The notes beneath the pieces are model-generated. The model did no database searches, was not told where the DNA came from, and saw only the letters and a program-made list of their open reading frames with translations. A program made the translations under genes and the position numbers. A stretch of DNA of 64,000 nucleotides from Foliimonas ilicis (lineage in GTDB: Bacteria > Pseudomonadota > Alphaproteobacteria > Rhizobiales > Rhizobiaceae), in NCBI RefSeq assembly GCF_039939195.1, contig NZ_JBDUUH010000014.1:1-64000 (forward strand), given 5' to 3'. This document shows positions 1-7,954 of this stretch, piece by piece; the first letter of the stretch is position 1, and every line of letters begins with the position of its first letter.

Positions 1-715
1 CAGGGGTGCAGGCGACCGGATGAACGAGGTAGTGGCTGCACATTTGCAGAAAGCGTCGATTGTATAGCCGTTCCTTGCCGATGAAGACTGCCTCCACCGC
101 CGTCTTCATATTGTCGTAGATGCCACGCGTGCAGGTGCCTCGGAAGAACGCAAAAGCCTTGTCGTGTGCGTCGAACACCATCTCCTGGCTCTCGCGCATA
201 TAGGCTCTCGCAAACATCATCCGGCTGTGGCAGAGCCGGACGTGGGCCACCTTGACCGTCGTCGTCACCCCTTGGATCAGGACAATCTCGTGGCTCCAGT
301 CGAACTGATAGGCCTCACCGGGTGCGTAGTAGAGCGGCACGTAGGCCTCGGCCATGACAGCGCCCCTGTCCTTTGACCAGCCCTTCGCATAGCGCCGAAT
401 TGCGTCGTAGCCGCCGTCGTAACCGAGTGCCCGAAGCTCCTCGTAAATCCGGATCAGCGTCAACCGCTCCCGAGACGGCTTGCCTTCGTTGGCCGACAGA
501 AAGTGTTCAATCTCGGCTTTCCAGGCTCCGGTCTTCGGCAACGGCTGGCGTTCTCGCTCGTAGGAAAAATCGGTCTCATCGGATCGCAAAATCTTGCGCA
601 CTGTGTTGCGGGACACATGCAGCTCCCGGACGATCTTCTTCACCGACCAGCCCTGCACATGGAAGGCTCGACGAACACGCGCAATCGTATCCACTCGCTT
701 CAACTCCCCCTCCAT
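1..715 (-). CDS. istA: IS21-family transposase IstA, 5' part only
   Basis: Open from an ATG at 715 to the window edge (about 238 codons seen). The start is MEGELKRVDTIARV, followed by a helix-turn-helix (SVKKIVRELHVSRNTVRKIL, about residues 25-45) that binds the transposon ends. The beginning of the DDE integrase core follows, with QFDWSHE near residue 150 giving the first catalytic aspartate. IstA with the AAA ATPase IstB carries out cut-and-paste transposition. The product is truncated by the window, not by mutation; no frameshift or stop is visible. Confidence 0.85.
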   Translation of the reverse strand, partial: MEGELKRVDTIARVRRAFHVQGWSVKKIVRELHVSRNTVRKILRSDETDFSYERERQPLPKTGAWKAEIEHFLSANEGKPSRERLTLIRIYEELRALGYDGGYDAIRRYAKGWSKDRGAVMAEAYVPLYYAPGEAYQFDWSHEIVLIQGVTTTVKVAHVRLCHSRMMFARAYMRESQEMVFDAHDKAFAFFRGTCTRGIYDNMKTAVEAVFIGKERLYNRRFLQMCSHYLVHPVACTP

Positions 716-749
716 CCGCCATCAAAAGACGGATGGTCAGACGAAACAG

Positions 750-812
750 GAGGGGGGTCAAAATTGGACGCCGATCACCCTGCCAGAGGGGTCAATATTC
801 CACGCCGAAACA
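750..812. repeat. IS21 terminal repeats, two copies
   Basis: Two similar copies, at about 750-777 and 786-812, share the gaggggtcaa-type block and a downstream acgccga block. They are likely IstA binding sites at the element end. The outer copy ends in CA at 811-812, taken as the element boundary. Confidence 0.65.
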
Positions 813-815
813 CAA

Positions 816-2225
816 TCATGCGTGCACTGGGACCATGTGGTCTCCCCAGCCTGCCACGCCGCTCCACTGCGCAACCGATTTCCGTGCAGCTTCATCTTTC
901 CGGTAGAGAACCTCGAATACCTTGTCGAAGACAGCCGTATGGCGGCCGCAGAACCAGGTGTCCGCCCGTGGTACGTCGATGCGCCCGTATCTTGAAACGT
1001 CGTCGACGACGTCGGTTCCGCAGAACGGTTGGTATGCGCAGTGAATGCAGTCTGGGTCGAAATTGTTGACCGATGAGGCGTTCAGGACATCAACCTTGGC
1101 TGTGTCGATCCCGGACGAAACATCTCCGATGCTAAGATCAATGCGCCCGATACGTGAAAGCATTCGGGCCTCGTCCGTCGGATACAGACGGCCGTCATGG
1201 TCAACGACTAAGTAGTCTGACGCAAAGAAATTGGGATTTCTGATATCGACGTGGTCATCAGTTCCGAGCCGAAGGACGCGCTTCAAGCATTGGCTAAAAT
1301 AGTATTCTTCCATGAAGCTGCCCGTTTCCTGATTTCGGGCAATCAAGCGATCTATGAATTCGGAATGAAGGGCGTTCCAGCGCGTTAGAACATCATCGCC
1401 TTGCTTCAGCTTACGGGCAAAACCCTGATGATTGATGGGTCGCAGATAGACCGATCGGATGCCATAATGTTCGAAGTTGTTGAGCAATGCGTCGAAATCA
1501 GGTGGGTTGGCGACGTCGATGGTCGGCAGCGCAGAAATCTTGCCCGGTGCAAATCGACGAACGGCCTCGTCCAAATTCGAAAAAAAGGATTCGGTGCGTG
1601 CGGCATCGTGAGTTCGCTGTCTTTCGTGGGTTAACCGATCCCCGTCCAAAGACGTGCTGATGAAGGTATCGTCAGCCTCGAGAAACGCCCATTCTCGTGG
1701 CCCAAGGCTTTGGAGGTTCGTGCAGACAACGAATTGAGCCTGCTTGAACTTTGCGCGGCAGAACTCGCGGACTTGCTCCAGGAGGTCGACGCGCAGGAGC
1801 GGTTCCCCGCCTTGGAACTCGATCTTAATCTCGGATTCTTGAATCCTGCCGAGGAAAGCCAGCACGCTTTCAAGCACGTCGTCCGTCCAGTCGAAACCAC
1901 GGGCATTCTCTGGAGCACGCGAAACCTGGCAGTAGCCGCACGCCAAATTGCAACGAAGCGTTGGCACCAAGATTACATATGACAGTTGCTGCTGCTTCGA
2001 CTGACGCCGAGACCATCTGTACGCGAATGAAGTCCATGGCAGATCGAATTTAGATTCGAACGAATGTCCGCCCTCCTTCAGGAAGGCCTCGTCCGTTTCG
2101 CTCATAGTGCCAGTTACATAGCGATCGAGGAAACTTTCGTCGGATTTGAAAAATCCGCCTGCGTCATCGGCAAACAGGATTTCGCTGTCAGAGATTTCGC
2201 GGAACTTCAGCGGCCAGACAGTCAT
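816..2225 (-). CDS. hxsB: His-Xaa-Ser system radical SAM maturase HxsB
   Basis: 469 residues. The radical SAM cluster motif CNLACGYC lies near residue 95 and binds the 4Fe-4S/SAM centre. A GGEPLL motif follows, and the C-terminal third holds cysteines (CIHCAYQPFCG, then WFCG) of a SPASM-like auxiliary cluster region. Sequence style and pairing with hxsD fit HxsB, one of two radical SAM enzymes that modify HxsA-type repeat peptides. The ATG at 2225 overlaps the hxsD stop (TGATG), so the two genes are coupled. The stop is three bases from the IS21 edge, so a few C-terminal residues may have been lost. The usual hxsC and hxsA are not in the window. Confidence 0.75.
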   Translation of the reverse strand: MTVWPLKFREISDSEILFADDAGGFFKSDESFLDRYVTGTMSETDEAFLKEGGHSFESKFDLPWTSFAYRWSRRQSKQQQLSYVILVPTLRCNLACGYCQVSRAPENARGFDWTDDVLESVLAFLGRIQESEIKIEFQGGEPLLRVDLLEQVREFCRAKFKQAQFVVCTNLQSLGPREWAFLEADDTFISTSLDGDRLTHERQRTHDAARTESFFSNLDEAVRRFAPGKISALPTIDVANPPDFDALLNNFEHYGIRSVYLRPINHQGFARKLKQGDDVLTRWNALHSEFIDRLIARNQETGSFMEEYYFSQCLKRVLRLGTDDHVDIRNPNFFASDYLVVDHDGRLYPTDEARMLSRIGRIDLSIGDVSSGIDTAKVDVLNASSVNNFDPDCIHCAYQPFCGTDVVDDVSRYGRIDVPRADTWFCGRHTAVFDKVFEVLYRKDEAARKSVAQWSGVAGWGDHMVPVHA

Positions 2226-2488
2226 CACGCGGTGACGGCGGAGATGAGGTCTCGCCGCATAGATAGCGTTTCGGCGTAGATTTTTTCACGATAGACCGCA
2301 TGAAGTAGGGTTCGACGAAAACTCTCTTCGTCGGCAATCGTACTGCCATACACTTTCACGCCGTTCTGATTTTGCGCAAACCGTAACGCCGGAAACAGGC
2401 ACTGAACACGAAGCAGTGCCGCGGCAGTATACGTCTCAAACTGCGGCGGAATCTCCACCACAGCGACAGCATGCTCATCGCTCGTCAT
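2225..2488 (-). CDS. hxsD: His-Xaa-Ser system protein HxsD
   Basis: 87 residues from the ATG at 2488, which has a GGTGGA ribosome site eight bases upstream; an ATG at 2497 is the alternative. The C-terminus (REKIYAETLSMRRDLIS) resembles the conserved tail of HxsD, the small accessory protein of the HXS post-translational modification cassette. Its function is not established; it is encoded next to the maturases. It overlaps hxsB by one base and is probably co-transcribed with it. Identification rests on this tail and on the neighbour. Confidence 0.6.
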   Translation of the reverse strand: MTSDEHAVAVVEIPPQFETYTAAALLRVQCLFPALRFAQNQNGVKVYGSTIADEESFRRTLLHAVYREKIYAETLSMRRDLISAVTA

Positions 2489-2706
2489 ACAATTCATCCA
2501 CCCTACCCCGTCGCGATATTGCAACGGAGCGACTAGACAATCAAGCATTGTTGCAACTCATTAAAAAACGAGAGCTTTGAGCTCTTTTGCAAAACAACCG
2601 CACGTGATGAATGAGGCTACCGTCGTCGCAGATTTGTTCAGAGCTACAAGGCATCGCGCATTGACGATGCGCGAATGGCACCGCATGTGAAGTGAAGGGA
2701 GCCAAT

Positions 2707-3312
2707 ATGTGGCAAATTCGACAATTCGAGGAAGCGGATATCGACAAGCTTTATGCGATCTCGTTGACAACTGGTCATCTCGGGAACGACGCTTCGCATC
2801 TTTACGCCGATCCCAACATGATGGGCCACTTATACGCGGGCGGCTATGCAACCCTTGAGCCCACGCTGGTTCTGCTGCTTACCGACGAAGACGGCGTGGC
2901 GGGGTTTGCTCTAGGTGCAGTGGATACGTTCGATTGGGAAGCTCGGCTCGAACAGGACTGGTGGCCAGCGCTTCGAAAACGCTATGCTGACCCTTCAGAC
3001 ACCCCGAAATCTGACTGGACGGCCGATGAGCGCCGGGCCCATATGATCCATCATCCTACGACTACACCCAGTGACGTCATCCGTACTTTTCCAGCTCATC
3101 TACATATGAATTTTCTAACACGCGCGCAGGGGCAAGGCCAAGGAAGACGGCTGCTTAACGCCTGGGTAGAGTTGGCTGCTGGTCGGGGTGTCCGTGCTAT
3201 CCATGTCGGAGCAAACCGTAACAACCATAGAGCCATGTCGTTCTGGCAACGCTCTGAATTTGTTCCTGTATTTGATCTTGGGAGAACCGTCTGGATGGGC
3301 AGGCAGTTTTGA
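2707..3312 (+). CDS. GNAT-family N-acetyltransferase
   Basis: 201 residues. The acetyl-CoA binding signature GQGQGRRLL (about residue 139) is followed by the typical A-x-x-V-G-A-N-R-N-N-H-R-A-M-x-F-W segment of the second half of a GNAT fold. The ATG at 2707 is preferred over the in-frame ATG at 2692 because AAGGGAG lies six bases before it. The substrate cannot be told. The gene is convergent with the methyltransferase at 3382-4302 and stands alone between the HXS pair and the acyl-transfer operon. Confidence 0.75.
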   Translation: MWQIRQFEEADIDKLYAISLTTGHLGNDASHLYADPNMMGHLYAGGYATLEPTLVLLLTDEDGVAGFALGAVDTFDWEARLEQDWWPALRKRYADPSDTPKSDWTADERRAHMIHHPTTTPSDVIRTFPAHLHMNFLTRAQGQGQGRRLLNAWVELAAGRGVRAIHVGANRNNHRAMSFWQRSEFVPVFDLGRTVWMGRQF

Positions 3313-3381
3313 ATGGCAAGACCATCAAAAGCAGCCTTGTCAGTTCGCCATAGCTACAAAGGCTAGACCGTATTCGTGGCC

Positions 3382-4302
3382 TTACCAAATCGCATTTGTC
3401 CGTTTTTGAAGGACAAGTCCGATTGATCGTGGGGCGAAGTAGCGTGATCGAGGGGTAGTATCGGGCGTTGCTGAGTACATCGACAATACTCTGAACCCTG
3501 CCTGTTCGCAGGCAATAACCAACTCCGACTCCCTGCGATATTCAAAAATATGGTCGATCTCGGCTGCGGTTAAAGCTGATGTGACGAAAGCTGGCGCACC
3601 CGGCTCAATGCTGTTGGCAAGCCCCGCAAGGAGTGCATTTGGCTGTTCAAGGTGCTCCAGCAAAAAGCATGAAATACCAGCTTGAGCAGGCGCATCGGGC
3701 TTCCACGTCAAAGCATCCGCCACGTGGTGAGTAATTTTATCGCCGTAACCAAGTGTCTTTGCCATATTCTTGCTGCGCTCGATCGTCGGCTCGGAGACAT
3801 CGACAGCGGAGACAGACAGTGACGGCACGTTTTGAAGTGATAGCAAATGCCATATGCCGGAGCCCGCGCCGAGATCTACCAGACTACCGCCCGATACGTT
3901 CTTCAACAGCGGCACGAACTGTGACTCGAATAGCTTGTAGATTCGAAGATGATGGGTCCACACGAATGTCGTGGTGTAGACGCCCCAATGATAGAGTTGC
4001 ATGAATTCGGGATCGCTGTAGGCCTTTGAAAACACTTCAGCGAAGCTGGAATTCTCGTACCGGCCAGACTTCTCATATTTTAGTTGGGAGCGATTCACGT
4101 CCAACACGAATTCGCAATAGCCATCAACCAGTTGTTCGGCCCACGTTTCCCCTAAAGCGATTTCCGCCCACTTCAACATTGGCTCAGCCAGTCTGTTGAA
4201 CGTGTCGGGTTCTGCAAGACGCGTGCGGGCAAGTTCCTGAGAGAAAATCGGGGCTCGCTCAACGAGGCAAGACGAGAATTTATCGATGTAAGACGTGGTC
4301 AT
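3382..4302 (-). CDS. SAM-dependent class I methyltransferase
   Basis: 306 residues. Motif I is VDLGAGSGIW (about residue 140) and motif II/acidic is AVDVSEPTIE. An ADAL segment and a FLLEHLEQP segment follow in the positions usual for Rossmann-fold methyltransferases. The N-terminal 130 residues are an extra helical region of unknown role. The gene is divergent from the fkbH-led operon with 170 bp between the starts, so it may be regulated together with it and could tailor the same product, but nothing in the sequence proves the link. Confidence 0.7.
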   Translation of the reverse strand: MTTSYIDKFSSCLVERAPIFSQELARTRLAEPDTFNRLAEPMLKWAEIALGETWAEQLVDGYCEFVLDVNRSQLKYEKSGRYENSSFAEVFSKAYSDPEFMQLYHWGVYTTTFVWTHHLRIYKLFESQFVPLLKNVSGGSLVDLGAGSGIWHLLSLQNVPSLSVSAVDVSEPTIERSKNMAKTLGYGDKITHHVADALTWKPDAPAQAGISCFLLEHLEQPNALLAGLANSIEPGAPAFVTSALTAAEIDHIFEYRRESELVIACEQAGFRVLSMYSATPDTTPRSRYFAPRSIGLVLQKRTNAIW

Positions 4303-4398
4303 GCGTATCGCCCCAGCTTTTCACGGTTGGTTGCCTATAAGACAGCGGCATCGCGTGAACAAGCATTCCGATAATAAGAACCTTATGCGCCGCGCAGT

Positions 4399-4427
4399 TT
4401 GACACACTCTGACCGCCGGAATATTTC
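4399..4427 (+). promoter_or_regulatory. sigma-70-like promoter of the fkbH operon
   Basis: TTGACA (4399-4404), 17-bp spacer, TATTTC (4422-4427). Transcription would start near 4434, leaving a leader of about 40 nt before the ATG at 4473. It lies in the divergent gap shared with the methyltransferase gene. Confidence 0.5.
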
Positions 4428-4472
4428 GAGCTCCCACTACCAGTTTTCTGTACCACGTGGTTAGAAGCCGTC

Positions 4473-6347
4473 ATGAGCAACATAATGACCGACAAAGAAA
4501 ATGCGGTACGCATTAACACTCAGCCGCTTGTTGATCTTTTAGTCGCCCTTCGCGACGAGGATGAGTCCGCAGCACTTGCGATCATCGGAAAAGTGGATCC
4601 GCGAACAGATGGCGAGATTTTCGCCTCTCTTATGCGGACGGCGATATTTCATTTCTCGAAAAACCCGCTTTTCTATCGCCGCCTAAAAAACATATGGACG
4701 AGAAACGGCAGACCGGACCTCAAGAAAACTAACACGAAAATTTCAGTCCAATTGGTGTCTGACGTAACGATTGACGGGCTTGCCGAACCCCTTGAGCTGT
4801 TCTTCGCAGCCTTCGGAATATCTGCGGCCGTCGCGGTTTCTGGATACGATTCAGTCTCGTTTGAAGCTTTTGCGGCTGACCGTAAAGCAGTAGATTTGAC
4901 CGTCGTCCACCTTTCAGACCAGTGGTTGCGACGCTACATGCCGGTTCAACCGGCAACTGATGTGCAGGTAGCAGAGGCTCAGACCGAGCTTACAGAACTT
5001 GCCAACTCGATCAAGGCTCGCCGAATGGGCTCCGTCGCATTCACGTCCTTCTACCCGGGAGCTTGGCCGGGAGTTGGAAGCGTACTTCATGCGAAGAATC
5101 GAGTGTCAAGCAGGCGGGTCATTTCGCTTCTTAATGGGACGCTTGATGAACTCGCGAACGACGGCATTCTCATAATCGACACGGAACAGGCCATTCACAT
5201 TGCAGGCGGCGCGACGTCCGTTGGGCATATTGCGGCAATGCGCATGAGATCTTCGTTTGAGGAAACAGGCCTTGTCGGACTGGCTAGAGAAACCGCCTCA
5301 TCGATGGCGCATGTTTTCGGACGATCACATAGGGCGCTCCTTACCGACTGGGATAATACCCTTTGGGGAGGTGAAGTCGGCGAACTCGGCTTTGCAGCGA
5401 TCGACGTTGGTCCAGAAACACCTGACGGCCTCGGGTATCAAATGTTGCAATCGTATATGCGTGACCTGACCTCAACGGGTGTTCTCCTCGCGGCCGTGAG
5501 CAGAAATGATCCAAGCATGGCTGAAGTCCTGGAAGAGAATATTCACCTGCCGTTGAAGCGCGCGGCATATTCCGTCCTCGAACTGTCCTGGGGTGACAAG
5601 AGCGCGTCTGTTGCAAAGGTTTCCGAACAGCTCAATTTCGGAACTGATTTGATGGTTTACATAGACGACAACCACGTCGATTTGGCGGAGGTAGTCTCCG
5701 TCTTTCCACAAATCGATGTTGTGTTGGCAGGACCCGAACCTGATCAGTCGCTTCGACGCCTATCGTTTGGACGATATTTCAATACAGCGAGACTCACAGA
5801 TGCAGATTTCGCTCGGCCCGCTCAGGTCTCTGCCCTGCAAATGCAACGCAGTCAGCTGCAAGCCAGCGGATCGAAAGCGGATTTCATCGCTTCTCTTGAA
5901 ATTGATGTAACAGTCTCGGATTTGAACGACAAAAATCGGGAACGTGTCGCCCAACTGTTGCAGAAGACAAACCAATTCAACCTGACAACAAAACGCCATA
6001 TGGATGACGACCTTACGCGCCTGCGTGCGAATGGCGCAAAATTCGGCGTCTTTAACTATGCCGACCGCTTCGGCCCCCAAGGCATCATTGGTCTCATGAT
6101 CCTGACACCCGCCGATAGTGGGCTGGAAATAGACACTTGGCTCATGAGTTGCAGGGTACTCAATCGCGAAGTTGAGCGTTCGATGCTTGATTGGGCGAGA
6201 AACATTGCAGGACAGTCCAATCTAGTTGGTTCGTTCATCCCAACAGAAAAAAATGGGCTGGTTTCGAAGCTATATCCGTCTATGGGTTTTGAAGAATACG
6301 AAAGCGGCCGGTATATGTTGCGGCCTCGAACAGAAAATCCGTCCTGA
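4473..6347 (+). CDS. FkbH-like HAD-IIIC phosphatase/acyltransferase
   Basis: 624 residues. The N-terminal 270 residues resemble the SGNH-like leading region of long FkbH proteins. The HAD core starts at LLTDWDNTLWGGEVGE with nucleophile D292 and D294, then a SRND segment and a YIDDN acidic motif near residue 395. The C-terminal GNAT-like part carries WLMSCRVLNREVE and PTEKN...YPSMGFEE. Characterised FkbH enzymes take 1,3-bisphosphoglycerate, remove phosphate and load glyceryl onto an acyl carrier protein. The ACP gene lies ten bases downstream, so the same reaction is expected here. The exact acid is inferred. A second ATG at 4485 is an alternative start; the ribosome site is weak for both. 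Confidence 0.85.
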   Translation: MSNIMTDKENAVRINTQPLVDLLVALRDEDESAALAIIGKVDPRTDGEIFASLMRTAIFHFSKNPLFYRRLKNIWTRNGRPDLKKTNTKISVQLVSDVTIDGLAEPLELFFAAFGISAAVAVSGYDSVSFEAFAADRKAVDLTVVHLSDQWLRRYMPVQPATDVQVAEAQTELTELANSIKARRMGSVAFTSFYPGAWPGVGSVLHAKNRVSSRRVISLLNGTLDELANDGILIIDTEQAIHIAGGATSVGHIAAMRMRSSFEETGLVGLARETASSMAHVFGRSHRALLTDWDNTLWGGEVGELGFAAIDVGPETPDGLGYQMLQSYMRDLTSTGVLLAAVSRNDPSMAEVLEENIHLPLKRAAYSVLELSWGDKSASVAKVSEQLNFGTDLMVYIDDNHVDLAEVVSVFPQIDVVLAGPEPDQSLRRLSFGRYFNTARLTDADFARPAQVSALQMQRSQLQASGSKADFIASLEIDVTVSDLNDKNRERVAQLLQKTNQFNLTTKRHMDDDLTRLRANGAKFGVFNYADRFGPQGIIGLMILTPADSGLEIDTWLMSCRVLNREVERSMLDWARNIAGQSNLVGSFIPTEKNGLVSKLYPSMGFEEYESGRYMLRPRTENPS

Positions 6348-6356
6348 GAGAGATCA

Positions 6357-6608
6357 ATGTCTGCCGATCTGAACGAAGCCAACAAAGCAAAATTGACCGG
6401 AATTTTCCGGGATTTGTTCAACGATGATAGCATCGTCCTCAGGGATGACACGACAGCCGCCGACATCCCGACTTGGGACTCTTTCAATCACATCAACCTA
6501 ATGATGATGGTCGAGAGCGAATTCAAAGTCAGGTTTAAGACGTCAGAAATTACTCACCTCAAAAACGTCGGTGAGCTGATGAACCTGATTGCGAACAAGA
6601 CCGCATAA
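6357..6608 (+). CDS. Acyl carrier protein, DltC-like role
   Basis: 83 residues, acidic and helical. The phosphopantetheine attachment serine lies in WDSFNHI (near residue 40), preceded by DIPTWDS as in DltC and standalone carrier proteins. It sits between fkbH and the MBOAT gene, with GAGAGA seven bases before its ATG. It should receive the acyl group from the FkbH protein and present it as a thioester on the cytoplasmic side to the MBOAT. It is distinct from housekeeping AcpP, which has a DSLD motif. Confidence 0.85.
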   Translation: MSADLNEANKAKLTGIFRDLFNDDSIVLRDDTTAADIPTWDSFNHINLMMMVESEFKVRFKTSEITHLKNVGELMNLIANKTA

Positions 6609-6618
6609 CCTCAACCAA

Positions 6619-7836
6619 ATGGCCGTCTTTTCTGAACCCGCCTTCATTGCAATGGTGGTAGCTGCTTATATTTTCGGGCAATTGAGAACGCGGCTTTCGC
6701 GGACGACTTTCTTTGGCGTTTTGAATTCCGTCGCATTGATCTTGCTTTTCGGTTGGAAAGCGTTCGGCATCCTTGCGTTCATCTGCATCATCTATTGGTG
6801 CGCCCTTCGCGCGGCGCAGCTCGTCCCACCAGAGAACGTGACTGCGCGCCGGGCGCTTCCGTTCGTTTTGTTCGGCGGTATCGCGGCATTTTTTGTGCTG
6901 CATAAAATGGTGCTCGAGCCGGGGAATGATTTTGCCAACCTATTTCCCTTTCACTTTTTTTCCGACCTTTCTGGCTTATGGCCTGTCCTTCCTGGCCTGC
7001 AGATTCTGCAGCTCCTCGCTCTGTCGTATGTTTGCCTTCGACTTGTCGATATGACCCGCGCAGTATTGGCGGGCGAGCGCCTGACCAACCCTCTTGGGAT
7101 GTCGGCCTACCTTGCACCGTTTTTCATGTCGCCTTCGGGTCCAATCAATGATTACGAAGAACATCTATCGATGGATGATGGTCCGGCACCGGAGCCAACC
7201 GCCGCCCATTTCGTAGACTCTGTTTTCACAATAGTTCTTGGCTACTTCCTGAAGTTTGTCATCGCGCAATCGTACAGCATCTTTTTTATCGGTTTGCACG
7301 GGAGCTGGCCAACCGCGACATTCATCGACACGTTGGTTTTTCTGACTTACGTACTAATCGAATTCGCTGGATATTCCCTGATAACATTGGGCATCGGTCG
7401 GCTTTTGGGCGTCCCAACCCCCATAAACTTCAATCACCCTTATCTTTCCACATCATTCACGGAGTTCTGGACCCGCTGGCATATGTCTCTAGGTGCCTTC
7501 GTACGACGAAACATCTACTTCCCAGTGCGCATTGGATTGACGCGTGCGATGAAACCGACACGCGATCAGAAAGCAAAAATTCACTTAATAAACTTTGTCG
7601 CATTACTTTTGCCCTTTGCGTTCGTAGGGGTTTGGCACCGGTTCACTTGGGAGTTTCTATATTGGGGCCTCGCTGTCGGCATTGTGGTAGGGATTGAAAC
7701 GATCATCCGCGACCAGTTCAGACCACACACTCGGATAAAAGCGCCGTCGTGGCTGACCAAGCCGTTGGCAATGGTCTACACGATCTCATTGGTTGTCCTT
7801 ACCCTTCGAATTGCACTGGTGGACTTTGCGGGATGA
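6619..7836 (+). CDS. MBOAT-family O-acyltransferase, DltB/AlgI-like
   Basis: 405 residues with many hydrophobic helices. The signature FTEFWTRWHMSLGAFVRRNI (about residue 285) and the later GVWHRFTWEFLYWG segment contain the expected active-site histidine of membrane-bound O-acyltransferases. DltB and AlgI use such a pore-like protein to move an acyl group from a cytoplasmic donor across the membrane. The ATG at 6619 is chosen because it follows the acp stop by ten bases; a TTG at 6589 would overlap acp. The last codons overlap the start of the next gene as ATGA. Confidence 0.85.
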   Translation: MAVFSEPAFIAMVVAAYIFGQLRTRLSRTTFFGVLNSVALILLFGWKAFGILAFICIIYWCALRAAQLVPPENVTARRALPFVLFGGIAAFFVLHKMVLEPGNDFANLFPFHFFSDLSGLWPVLPGLQILQLLALSYVCLRLVDMTRAVLAGERLTNPLGMSAYLAPFFMSPSGPINDYEEHLSMDDGPAPEPTAAHFVDSVFTIVLGYFLKFVIAQSYSIFFIGLHGSWPTATFIDTLVFLTYVLIEFAGYSLITLGIGRLLGVPTPINFNHPYLSTSFTEFWTRWHMSLGAFVRRNIYFPVRIGLTRAMKPTRDQKAKIHLINFVALLLPFAFVGVWHRFTWEFLYWGLAVGIVVGIETIIRDQFRPHTRIKAPSWLTKPLAMVYTISLVVLTLRIALVDFAG

Positions 7837-7952
7837 AACCGGACTTGACCTGGAGACAATACGGAAAAATCGTCTTGGCATTGCTCATGCTCGTCGCGAT
7901 TTCTTTCATGGTCTCCGGCGTACCTGAACGATACGTCTACGGGGGATTCTAG
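7833..7952 (+). CDS. DltX-like single-pass membrane microprotein
   Basis: 39 residues with a short polar N-terminus, one membrane helix (IVLALLMLVAISFMV) and a C-terminal tail ending RYVYGGF. The tail has the [F/Y]-x-Y-x-x-F-COOH spacing of DltX, whose C-terminal FIYNEF-type motif takes part in D-alanine transfer with DltB and DltD. The start overlaps the MBOAT stop (ATGA), which argues for translational coupling. A DltD-like gene follows three bases after the stop. The position and motif together make this a probable acyl relay protein; homology to DltX is inferred from motif and context only. Confidence 0.75.
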   Translation: MKPDLTWRQYGKIVLALLMLVAISFMVSGVPERYVYGGF

Positions 7953-7954
7953 CC

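Larger units (their letters stand above)
1..812 (-). mobile_element. IS21-family insertion sequence, end with istA (partial)
   Basis: The element runs off the left edge of the window. The visible end has istA reading away from a terminal region that holds two copies of a gggtcaa...gacgccga-type repeat, the usual multiple terminal repeats of IS21 elements. It closes with CA at 811-812, which is TG read from the outside in. The hxsB stop codon at 816-818 lies only three bases beyond this edge, so the insertion sits at the very end of that gene. The istB partner and the other end are outside the window. Confidence 0.8.

Noticed and set aside
816..995. Possible plus-strand genes across the IS edge (373-1069)
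   Set aside because: They cross the IS21/hxsB junction and are antisense to istA and hxsB.
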